A DNA stretch of 64,000 nucleotides, taken from contig CM037598.1 in NCBI GenBank assembly GCA_021018995.1, forward strand, positions 74,666,671 through 74,730,670, read 5' to 3'. Position 1 is the stretch's first letter; each line of letters opens with the position of its first letter. Source of the DNA: Chloranthus sessilifolius. Taxonomy: Eukaryota; Streptophyta; Magnoliopsida; Chloranthales; Chloranthaceae. Of this stretch, positions 12,788 through 22,321 are shown one piece after another. A model generated the notes under the pieces. The model made no database searches. It was not told the origin of the DNA and saw only the letters and a list, made by a program, of their open reading frames with translations. A program made the translations under genes and the position numbers.

Positions 12788-13258
12788 TTTTTTTTCCTAA
12801 TTCGCCCAAGAGGCTGGCAATTTTCGAGAGAGAACGGATTTTTTTTTTGGGATTCTGAAGCCAGAGAACTCTGAGAACGAACACATTGAACAACCTAATC
12901 ATGATTTAGAAATTCAAGGGCCGAATCTTCAAGATTTCTCTTCGCAGCCTCGACCCTTAGGTAAGGATTTAATTTTTAGTTTCCGACCATAGCTTATAAT
13001 CTCTAGATTTAGGAATTCTATTAATTTTATTTTCAGTCTTAGATCGTAGCACCCTTTTTGAACCATAATTCTCTATATCTGGTCCTAGTTCTCTGTTTCT
13101 AGAACCAATCCTTAATCTAACGGTCTGATACACCGATCCTAGACTTTAATTCTGTTCTAAAATCTTAATCTTCAGTCCTATCATTAATTTCTAGTTCTAA
13201 TCCTTTGATTCTAGAATCAGGCCTTAATCATACGGTCTGATTTCTAATTTCGGACCCG

Positions 13259-13263
13259 AATTC
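13259..13263. other. Target site duplication of solo LTR, left
   Basis: AATTC, matched by AATTC at 15721-15725. The undisturbed T2 LTR has a single copy of the corresponding sequence. Confidence 0.85.
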
Positions 13264-14534
13264 TGTGACAACCCGACTTTTCCAATCCCTCAGGTATAGG
13301 AAAGGCCGGTTCGCCAACCTATCGAATAAACGATAAGCCGGACAAACATGGCACATATCAGAGTAAAGCGCAATAAATATCCATAGCTAAAATAAATGCG
13401 GAAGCAATTAAAAGTAAAGAACCACCGATGATGGCCGACCATCATCGAAACATGGATCATAACAGAAATCAACGTCAAATATAAAACTATGGTATCCAAC
13501 TAAAATGGGCCCACAAATTCAAGTCTAACTCTCACCACAAATAAGAAAATCAGTAAGTTCTATACTGGGAAAAACTCCTCAGGAGGAACCTCAAGCTCTT
13601 TCTCAGGCATGTAGTCAGGATCAGTCTCACAGCCCTGAATAGCCACGTCAATACCTGAACCTGTGACGTATAGTCGGAGTGAGCTAACCAACAAAACTCA
13701 GTAGAAGAAAGACATCTACGGCATTTTACTTTAACTAACATGGTTTCAAAACAAATATCGGAATATAGCTTGTCAAACATATAAGCAGATAATAAACTGA
13801 ATTTAGGTGCAGAAATCATATGTAAGATTTATTTCTAAATGTGTGAAAACAAGCCAAGAACAGATGCAGTATTTCAGTGTCTTAGTTTCTCTAACTTCTA
13901 TATGCAAAGTTCAGTAATTCATGACTTAATCCTCAACTTAAAATACCTCCCGAGTAAACTATATCTCGAGAGCAGGAATATAGCCGATGGGAACCCCTAC
14001 CTACCATCGCCTGCTCATGAACCTTTTCAGATGCAACAAGCCCTGCGTAATGAGGGAAACTTGTGCCAGGAAGTTGTTCAGGAATTTTTGAGGGGTCGTT
14101 CAGGTCAATCATAAAACAAATGCAGATACTAATATAATCAGATGGAAGTCTCTTATACATAGTTCAGGTTCTTGATTTCAGATCTTCAGAGCTTAAGCAG
14201 ATTCAGGTTTCAGGATTCAGGTAGATTTAGATTTTTAGTCATTCATATCAATTTCAATTTATAGATGTGATTTCAATGGCATATGCAAGTTCAAAGATTT
14301 TAATTCAAAATATTCATGCGAATTAAAATAAAATACTGTAAAGATGAGATTCTCCTACCTAAAACTCAGAGTTATGCGAAGTCAAGCAAGGTCCTATTGA
14401 TGGCCTCTCGCCCTCAATCTACATCACAATATACGTTCATGCATTAAGATAAACTCTAATTACTAACAATATAGACCTATTTAAGCATTTCCTCAAAAAC
14501 AAGTCAAAACAGGCAAGTTGCGCCAATCCTAGAA

Positions 14535-15163
14535 TTTGACGTAACATTCTCATATTTTTTTGACTATCAAGACGATTGATTCATGTATTGGTCAAAACAT
14601 GAAAGTTGTAAAATTTTATATTAGCTTTCCAATGCAAAAAGAATCGTCTCAATCGGAGTTCGAGATAAAAAGTTATGACTAAAATACTAAGGCAATGCCG
14701 GAGTTCGGTGATACCTTGCTCGAGCGATGATAATAGCTCGCTCGAGCGATTTGACGTAACATTCTCATATTTCTTTGACCATCAAGACGATTGATTCATG
14801 AGTTGGTGAAAACATGAAAGTTGTATATTTTTCTATTAGCTTTCCAACGCAAAAAGAATCGTCTTAATCGGAGTTCGGGATAAAAAGTTATGACTAAAAG
14901 ACTAAGGTAATGTCGGAGTTCGGTGATACCTCGCTCGAGCGATGATAATAGCTCGCTCGAGCAATTTGATGTAATATTCTCATATTTTTTTAACCATCAA
15001 GACGATTGATTTATGAGTTGGTCAAAACATGAAAGTTGTATATTTTTCTATTAGCTTTCCGACGTAAGAAGAATCGTCTTAATCAGAGTTCGGAATAAAA
15101 AGTTATGACTAAAATACTAAGGCAATATCGGAGTTCGGTGATATCTTGCTCGAGCGATGATAA
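14535..15163 (+). repeat. 215 bp tandem repeats in the solo LTR
   Basis: Units start at 14535, 14750 and 14965, exactly 215 bases apart, each opening with TTTGACGTAACATTCTCATA or a variant. The third is cut short near 15163. Each unit contains GGAGTTCGGTGATA followed by a palindrome-rich CTCGAGCGA stretch. Confidence 0.9.
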
Positions 15164-15481
15164 AAACCAACGGGTTTCCTCAACGATTCGCGCCGCGATC
15201 GATCCCACGAGTTCACAGAGACAACTCCAACACGCCCCCAATGATCTCAACCTCTCCCAATAGCCAACTACGAATCCAAGGTTGATTCAAGTTCTTTCTA
15301 AGGTTTAAGTGTTTTCAACAAAGAGGGTTCTAGAGAAGGAGGTTTTCTAAACCGATCTCCTACGATGATTGAAGAAGAGAGAAGGAGTTTCACACGGTTG
15401 GGTAACTATCCTCTCTTAACAAAACCTAGTATAATACGGGAATGCAATTCCTTCTTATAATAGGATTGCTCACAAAGTAAA

Positions 15482-15494
15482 ACACACACACACA
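15482..15494. repeat. CA microsatellite
   Basis: Short run of AC dinucleotides inside the solo LTR. Confidence 0.8.
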
Positions 15495-17021
15495 TCTTAT
15501 GTATTATACACTTCTAATTTTAAAACTCAAGTCCGGTGTTGAGCGGCTACACCGAGGTCGGTGCACAACTTTCGCACGAGGGTCCAAATGGGCTCTAAAT
15601 TAAAATCTGTCCGCACAATCACATCTAGATAAAAATCCAAAACAAATGGTGACGTCGGTTGCCGAGCCAAATACACACACAGGGTCAGTCTAACTCGGGT
15701 TCAAAATACGGGTCTTTACAAATTCAGTCCTAGAAATTTAAATTTTCATTTAAATTTCGTATTTTAATATCTCCAAAAACCCTAAATATAATTTTAGTTT
15801 CTATAATTCTAATTTTATAATTTAATTCATAATTATTATTCTAAATCAACTCTTAAAAGCCTAAAAATATTATTTCATGGTCTAAAATCAATTTATCTTC
15901 AATCTTAGCCACCCGATTTGTCTAAGAGAGCTTACGGAGGGTACTCGGGAATGAGGCCAATCCTCCTTAGCATAGCGGGCCCAAAACCTATTTTTTTAAG
16001 AATTTTAGAATTAATTAATTTCTTTTGTTTTATCCTTTTAGTATAATTAATTAGTAGGTTTATTTTATTTCAGCATATTTAATTAATTAAGTGCATTAGA
16101 TTTTAGTATGATTGATTAATCTCTTTAAATCAGAATTTAATTGATTAATTCCTTGCTTTAATTAGAATTTAGTATGATTAATTTTATTGCTTTAATTAAA
16201 TTTTTAGTATAGTTAATCCATTGCTTTAATTAGAATTTTTAATAAAATTAGTTTATTTAGTTCAATTAGATTTAAATAAAATTAGTTTATTTGTCTTAAT
16301 TAGATTTTAATGAAAATTAATTCCTTTGCCTTAAATTAGGGTTTTAGTAGAATCAATTCTCTATTTCAACTAAAATTCTAGTAGGACTGTCATAATTTCT
16401 TTATTTAAAATTTCGATATAATTAGTATACTTGATTTAATTAGAATTCTAATACAACTAGCATACTTGCTCTACTCTGAATTTCAGTATAACTAGCATGC
16501 TCGATTTAATTAAAGTTTCACTAGAACCATTACACGTGCACTCCTAGTACCAATAGGAGACTGAAATTAATTGGACTTTTAGTAGTACTGGAACACTAAT
16601 ATTAATTAGACTTCTAATGAAATTAGGAAATTAATATTAACTGGACTCTTAATAGGATTAGAATAAACTTATATAACTAAATTCATAACAGAATCAGGGA
16701 AGCCTAAACTGACCGGAACTATAACTACAAAGGGAAATAAAAGGGAAATTAAACTATCTAAATTAAGGAAAACACACTGTTGTTGACATTTGCAGGCGGA
16801 CGATTCAGTATAGAAGTAACCCATACCTGCTCTTAAGCGTGATCATTGGCATGTTGCAGCGTCGATAAATATCTGCAGCTGGCGATCGCAACAAACTAGG
16901 AACCTTCGTAGAAACTCTTTTTTTTATTCCAAATGCCGCATCGCTAGAGTCCACTTGGATAGAATTGGAGCCACTGATTCAAGGGGAACCGAGAGGAACC
17001 CAAAAAAAGTGCGCACCAACA

Positions 17022-17315
17022 GTGTTGGAGAAGTAGCCTATCGCGTCGTTCTACCACCACAATTATCAAGCATCCATAGCGTCTTCCACGTGCCGATGAT
17101 AAGAAAATACGTGAGAGACACGTCGCACGTACTGGACTACCAGCCCATTGAGGTGCAGGAAGACTTGGCGCTGATAGAAGAACCGATGAAGGTGTTGGAT
17201 CACAAAGAACAAGTCTAAAGGACCAAAAGTATTCCACTCGTTCTGATACAGTGGCACAACCATTCCGCCGCGGAAGCAACAAGGGAACGAGAAGCGGAGA
17301 TTTGTGATCAATAAC
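17022..17315 (+). pseudogene. Chromovirus integrase C-terminus with chromodomain-like tail
   Basis: Reading from 17022 gives GEVAYRVVLPPQLSSIHSVF, then VPMIRKYV and SHVLDYQPIEVQEDL, the block that ends Tekay/Del-type polyproteins. After a stop at 17215-17217 the same region continues with IPLVLIQWHNHSAAEATRE, matching the chromodomain-like tail with its W and E-A-T-W/R-E pattern. The 5' end is cut by the T1 insertion, and at least three stops are present. Such chromodomains help steer integration toward particular chromatin. Confidence 0.8.
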
Positions 17316-17660
17316 CGGATCTATTTATTTGAAAATTTGTTAGGTTTCAAAATGAATGTAATCCATCGAATCAAGATTGGACAGTATGGGGACCATATGT
17401 ATACCAAATGTACCTCTTATATATTGAAATGAGGAAACTTTTGTTTTATAAATACAAGTATATGTATTTTAAGCATAGATATATGCATCTTTGATGGTAA
17501 GTTCACTCATGATAACCATAGAGTCGAGTTCATAGCATTCGAAACACCGGACTGAGATACAAGGCCACCCCACCCCAAACTGCCATAACAGAGTCAGGCC
17601 CGCTCAAGCGTCCACTTGAAACACGCTCGAGTGTTCTTGGAAGACCGCTCGAGCATCCAT
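17316..17660 (+). other. Spacer upstream of extra ORF, with CTCGAGC motifs
   Basis: No coding frame. The last 60 bases contain CGCTCAAGCG, CACGCTCGAGTG and CCGCTCGAGC, immediately upstream of a TATA box. Confidence 0.5.
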
Positions 17661-17666
17661 CGGGTT

Positions 17667-17675
17667 TATAAAAGG
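17667..17675 (+). promoter_or_regulatory. TATA box before the extra sense ORF
   Basis: TATAAAAGG, preceded by CTCGAGC-type palindromes and followed about 240 bases later by the ATG at 17909. A GTAAAACC after TTGCACG (17845-17855) and a T-rich TTTCTTTACACC run just before the ATG could mark a 5' leader intron, but its acceptor is not clear. Confidence 0.5.
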
Positions 17676-17908
17676 GGCGGAAACCCTTGTGTTCATTCCA
17701 GCATGGTTTTGAAAGACTCCCAAGCTTGTTTCTTCCTTCCTCCACAAGAAGCTCTAATCTTCACCAAGCAACACCATTTCGTCACTTTCGTGCAAGATCC
17801 TCCCAGATTTGGACCCTTGATCTCGTGTACACACTCCTTTTGCACGGTAAAACCCTATAAACTCCTATTTTGTTGAAATTTTGGGATTTTTCTTGTTTTC
17901 TTTACACC

Positions 17909-19227
17909 ATGGCTTCAAAGAAGATAACAGTCTCAAAAGCCTCTAAATTGTTAGCCCCGAAGCCACAATCCTCAAAATGATCGAAGAATGCTCCAGAACC
18001 AACCCTAGAGCAGCCCGCCGCATGGTGGAGCAACAAAACCCTTGAGCCTGAGTGGCCTTTCAATCAAGACTTTCTCACTGATGAGGATACGACCCCGTGG
18101 GTGATTAACTATATACACCGAGCAAAACTAGAGGTTTTGCTTCGACCTTTTCACATGCACTGTTACTCATGACTCTCTCGATTGTTTTACCAAAACATGG
18201 AAATCAGTGTCGACAACCACGTAGGGGTACTGACCACCAAAATTGATGACTAAACCCTTTATATCGACGTACATGACGTCACTGTTGCCATAGGTTGTAC
18301 TCTAAATTGCCGTGACAGTTTGGGCCTGTACTAGCCACACCCCAAAGACATTCTGATTCACTGCATTGCCACTAAAATAGCCACTGACAGTCTTGTGGTC
18401 AATGGTGCCATTCGTAGAGCCCAATTGCCACTTGAGATGTGGCCGTTAGACGATACTTTTAGGAAGAACCTTTACCCTCTTCAGCATGAACAAGAACAGA
18501 TAGGACCTTTGTTACAAGGACCTTTGTTACAAGCACTATTTTTGGCACACTGTGAACATTGGTTTAATGCACCTAAACTGATTTTTGATGGCATAGTATA
18601 TGCCCATGATCACCTACTAAGCATAGCCCCCAAACAAATAAATTGCATGCCCTATGCCTGTCTCATTTCCCTTATGTTAGAGAACCATGAGGATACCGAG
18701 AACAAGATGAACCCTACCAAGTTTTGGCCTGTGAGGAGAGGTGTACCGATAATGTCCGTCAATGGAAAATGCGTGACTGGAGCTGAACGTTGAAAACATT
18801 GCGGCTCAACGGGAAAAATAGACTCCTCCGACGGTTACAAGAGGATGCCCAACAAGAATCCGCCCAAACCGAACCCGTAGCCGAGGGCACACAGCAGACC
18901 CCGTTCCAGCCACCCCAGGGACCTCAAGGAGACATCCTTACACTTTCTAAATTCAACTGCCAAATGCAGGTCCTCCAAAACCTCCATCAGCAGTCCTATA
19001 CTCAACTCTCCACCCTACATTAGGACAATCACATGCTCCACCAACGGCTGGATTACCACGAAGAGATCCTCAAGCACTTAATGGAGAAGGCTTACCTAAT
19101 AGTCACCACACCCTTCTTAGCTCATGCGAGGTTGTACACATTGAAGTATACCTCAAGGTTTACTCAGGAAGACTCCGCATCAGTCGCTAGCCCATCTACC
19201 TCCAGAGTAAGGCATGGCCAAGAATAG
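17909..19227 (+). pseudogene. Extra sense ORF resembling 'putative plant transposon protein'
   Basis: From ATG 17909 one frame runs to 18793 with stops at about 17978, 18170, 18251 and 18331, then shifts frame and continues 18790-19227 with one stop at 19021. Readable text includes EPEWPFNQDFL, LFYQNMEISV, VNGAIRRAQLPLEMWPL, LFLAHCEHWFNAP and INCMPYACLISLML. The order (early F-x-N-M, a middle R-x-x-x-x-P-x-x-x-W, a late M-P-Y/F-G-x-L-like block, and a Gln-rich helical tail) resembles the uncharacterised 'putative plant transposon protein' domain often found beside plant retrotransposons. This assignment comes from recognising the pattern, not a search. Several stops fit single C-to-T changes. 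Function is unknown. Confidence 0.55.
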
Positions 19228-19738
19228 GTCGCACAACCAGGTGAATCTTCTGTGCATTAATAAACTCAATTATCTTAACATCTAGCCCACTGTTCTTAGA
19301 AATTCCCAAATATAGGTATGTTTATAAATGTTCTGATGATGATAGGTAGCGAATAGTTAGCGACTCGAATTACCAACTTTATTAATCTTATTTTGATAAC
19401 TGTAATGACAGGGAGTAACCAGTCAATTATTGCGTGTAATTTTAGTGCAACGGTATAACTTCTACATATGGAAAGTGTTGAAATAGATCCATTACACTTA
19501 GCTAAATCATTGTGCTACTATCTTAGGTTGACAATTAGCATTAGTAACATATACACTATAATTAGTAAATTTTGAGATTGTATGCCTCTAGAAATAGTGC
19601 TCATCAACTGCTAGGTATGAATGTTTTGACCCACGGACAGACTCAATCATTTTAGTTTCTTTCGTATACATCACTCAACTTTCGACTTGCATTCCAACCC
19701 TGGCTATTTCCATCAATTTTAGAGGACAAAAATTTTCA
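19228..19738 (+). other. Non-coding stretch before chromovirus polypurine tract
   Basis: I see no coding frame or repeat here. It ends with AGAGGACAAAAATTTTCATA, similar to the conserved end of many chromovirus bodies just before the LTR. Confidence 0.5.
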
Positions 19739-19752
19739 TAAGGAGGGGAGGA
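19739..19752 (+). promoter_or_regulatory. Chromovirus polypurine tract
   Basis: AAGGAGGGGAGGA directly precedes TGTGACACCC, the LTR start. Confidence 0.75.
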
Positions 19753-21872
19753 TGTGACACCCTACAAAGTCGAGCATGGGTAGCTTGAAAACACGTGACA
19801 GGTGGATAATCACTGAGCTGTTGGCTGGAAGAACCCATTCAGGAACTCGACGGCTAGATATCCGTATGAGGTTAGTCCATCTAAAGCCCACTGGTGGACT
19901 AATTCAATTGAGATTGATGTGGATCCATACCCACAGTCCTTTTGGAAAACCAACCCACTTTGGGGTCTAGTTGGGAATTTAAAGTTCCCTTTGGGGCACC
20001 TTGAATGCATGTGCTACTGGGGAAGCTAGTCACTTAAGATCCATTTGGACCCACAGTTCATTAAGGCCCATTAGAATTTAGGTGAGTCAAGACCCATGTG
20101 AAATAGGACACTTGAACCCATGAGTGGGGAGCCAAGAGATGGATGATATACAACCCTAGGATGTGCAAGTTATACACCCAACTAGAATCCTTTTCTATTT
20201 TAGCCACCTCCTCATGTAACCATGCAAGCAATGCATTGAGGAGTCGACTGTTGCAGCTTGAGGAGAGACGTGAGAGTGAAAGAGAGTAGTCGTTCCATTC
20301 TCTCCATCTCGATTCTGTTTCAAGTAACCTAAAGAAACTCGATATTCTCCAAGATCCCCTCCGCTTCAAGAGAGGAATCGACCACTACAAACTTTGATAA
20401 CCCAATCCCATAGTTCTTCGTTCAATCGAGGTGAACGAATCATGGAATTGACGCTTCGACGAGGTTAGTCCGACATCGGCAAGTCCTAGAGCTCCGCATG
20501 TGAGGAAACTGATAAAGGTAACCCTCGTAACACATGCAGATTGTTTTAGAATCTGAGTCTTGATATCGATTGTTGATAATTGGAGCCGCATGCAAAGATT
20601 TCCACGGATTGAACGTCTAAAAATCGTGAAGATGGATGCATCCTAATTCGATCATTGGAACGCTTGCATGTGCTCCGAAATTGGGGATAAATAGCATGTT
20701 TAATAAGGTTTAAAAACTTGTAAATGCGTGGGAATGTTGTGTGTAATTGGATGTGTTTGAAAGGGGAATCGCACATGCGAGTGGTGACTTTCTTATGGTG
20801 TGTGTGAATGGTCTTTAAACCAACTTTAGAAGCCATAGAGGCCAGCTCGAGCAAAGGTATCGGATTGTTAAAAGAGGATAGTTATGAGAAGTACCCTCGA
20901 CTGTGAATTAGAGCCGCTTGAGTGGAAAAGCCTCTGAATCCTACGCTCGAGCAGAGATTCTAAGACAAAATACCTTTGGTTAAAACTACACGAGCGTGAT
21001 ATGGGGGTTTACATAGAAAAACTGCTCGAGCATGATGGGAGTCGCGTGAGCGTGAAAGTACCTGAAGCTTCCGCTTGAGCAGGATTTGTAAGTTAAAATC
21101 GCTCAGGACAAAACCTCTCGAGCATGATTTGAGGATTGTGCTTAGATAACCGCTCGAGCAGGAATGGAGACGCTCGAGCGGGAAAAGACCTAAAGCCTAC
21201 ACTCGAGTGGGAATTCTAGGCTTATTTTGCTCGGGATAAAACTGCTTGAGCATTAATTGTAGGTGCCACTGGGAACCGCTTGAGCAGAACTGAACCACGC
21301 TCGAGTGTGAAACTCTGTTTTGGCCTTACTTGACTCACGTGCTAGGACTTGACTTGTGTATTTGTGAGCTATACCCGTGTAAAGGTATTGAGTAATGATG
21401 ACTAAGACGTGTATTGGGTCTTGTGAGGAGGACTTACTCGAGGAGCATTATCCTTAGTTGAGAGGATTGTGAGCGTGTTACATTTTGGGATTTCTATAAG
21501 GTAAAATACTTGGATAAGAATACTATGTGTAAATGTGTGGCTCCACTGTTTAGGTGAAGAACGGCCTTCACCGATGGAGGTTTTCTTTGGGATTTTGGCG
21601 ATGACGGATCATGTGAATGATTACTTATTTTGTAAATCTCGTGTGAATGGTTAACCTTGATGCCGTGTGAGTAGTTAGTATTAGCTTGCTTGCTTCCCGC
21701 TCTGCTATATCTATTGCGTACTTTGATGTTAGCGTGCAAGCATGCTTACCATTAAGGTAATGGCTTGGCTCTTCAAATCCTTTAACCCTGGAGAGCTAAG
21801 TTGTTATGCATGGAATTGCATTTCGTGATTTGTTGGCTCGGATTTTTGGTAAGGAAATCTCAGGTTGTCACA
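19753..21872 (+). repeat. Chromovirus 3' LTR
   Basis: Begins TGTGACACCCTACAAAGTCG and ends GGTTGTCACA, about 2.12 kb. The ends carry the inverted TGTGACA/TGTCACA typical of this group. The start is fixed by the polypurine tract. The end is fixed by the change to inverted Tat-LTR sequence (uncertain by about 2 bases). The left half is unique; the right half carries the CTCGAGC cluster. Confidence 0.75.
20838..21310 (+). repeat. Diverged CTCGAGC repeat cluster
   Basis: About twelve copies of GCTCGAGC or one-base variants (GCTTGAGC, ACTCGAGTG) recur every 20-95 bases, often as CCGCTCGAGCAGGA or CGCTCGAGCATGAT. Flanks such as AAACTGCTCGAGCATGAT recur too, so the cluster arose by duplication and then diverged. 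Confidence 0.75.
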
Positions 21873-22321
21873 CTCCTGATCCTACTAGGGGTTCTAATTG
21901 ATCTAATCTCCTAATCTTACTAGGTGTCTGACTAACTTAAGAGCCCTAATCTTATTAGAAATCCAATTATTTCTAATATCTTACTTCTACTAAAATCTAA
22001 TTATTTTAAGTATTCTAATTCTATTAGAAGTCTAATTCTTTTAAGTTTCCTACTTCTATTAGAAGTCTAATTCTAAAAGGTCTCCTAAGTCCACTAAGAG
22101 TCTAATTAATCTACTTTTTTAATTATACTAAAAGTTTAATTTATGTAAATATCCTAATTTTACTAGGACTCTAATTATTCCAAATGTTCTATTCCCATTA
22201 GAGATCTAATTATTTTTAGTGTCCTACTTTGACTAGGAGTCTACTTATTTCAAAAATCTTAATTACACTATAAATGGGGGTTTGGCCCGCTATGCTATGG
22301 AGGATCGGCCCCATTCCCGAG
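21873..22321 (-). repeat. Inverted fragment of a Tat-type LTR
   Basis: Its reverse complement starts ACTCGGGAATGGGGCCGATC and contains CTTCAT... style AT-rich runs matching the T1 LTR from about 15940 to 16600, including the CATAGCGGGCC block. It therefore belongs to an older element of the same LTR family lying in the opposite orientation. The chromovirus LTR cuts one side and the T2 LTR the other. Confidence 0.75.

Larger units (their letters stand above)
13264..15720 (+). mobile_element. Solo LTR of an unrelated LTR retrotransposon
   Basis: The 2,457 base insert begins TGTGACAACCCGAC and ends GGTCTTTACA (TG...CA), is flanked by AATTC duplications and contains no coding domain. It is absent from the homologous place in the T2 LTR, which makes the boundaries clear. 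This is the structure left when LTR-LTR recombination removes the body of an element. Strand is assigned by the TG start and is formally ambiguous. It carries the 215 bp repeats and CTCGAGCGA motifs listed separately. Confidence 0.85.
1..17021 (+). mobile_element. Tat-lineage Ty3/gypsy retrotransposon T1, 3' part
   Basis: The element enters from the left edge already past reverse transcriptase. It holds an integrase remnant, a 10.7 kb post-pol region with an antisense PMD gene, a polypurine tract and a 3' LTR. Bases 1-1422 and 3045-5590 align by eye to T2 at about 50770-52007 and 53654-56337, so the two are one family. Combining T2 (5' half) with T1 (3' half) and subtracting insertions suggests an intact element of roughly 23-24 kb, in the size class of Ogre-like Tat elements. 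It inserted into a chromovirus, since chromovirus coding resumes at 17022. The left end and its target duplication lie outside the window. Confidence 0.85.
12101..17021 (+). repeat. T1 3' LTR, interrupted by a solo LTR
   Basis: Starts TGTAGACACTCCCATTTTGC and ends GCGCACCAACA. It aligns along its length with the T2 5' LTR (22322-24758). Removing the inserted solo LTR and one 5-base duplication leaves about 2.46 kb. A TATAAAATA box lies at 12779-12787, preceded by several units built from GCGCGCAATT and TTAAGCGCC motifs (about 12345-12770). The segment 15726-16800 is AT-rich, with many TTAATTAGA-type runs. Chromovirus coding sequence begins immediately after. Confidence 0.88.
17022..21872 (+). 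mobile_element. Chromovirus (Ty3/gypsy) remnant, 3' part
   Basis: Coding sequence of a chromovirus integrase C-terminus resumes right after the T1 LTR. Next come an extra sense ORF region, a polypurine tract (19739-19752) and a TGTGACACCC-starting 3' LTR (19753-21872). The 5' part lies beyond T1, outside the window. The chain from integrase end to polypurine tract to LTR is consistent with one element. I cannot exclude that the 17.4-19.2 kb ORF region is a separate insertion. Confidence 0.65.

Noticed and set aside
14535..15163. Three regular repeats considered as a CRISPR-like array
   Set aside because: Units are 215 bases, contiguous and diverged, with no short repeat-spacer alternation, in plant LTR DNA.
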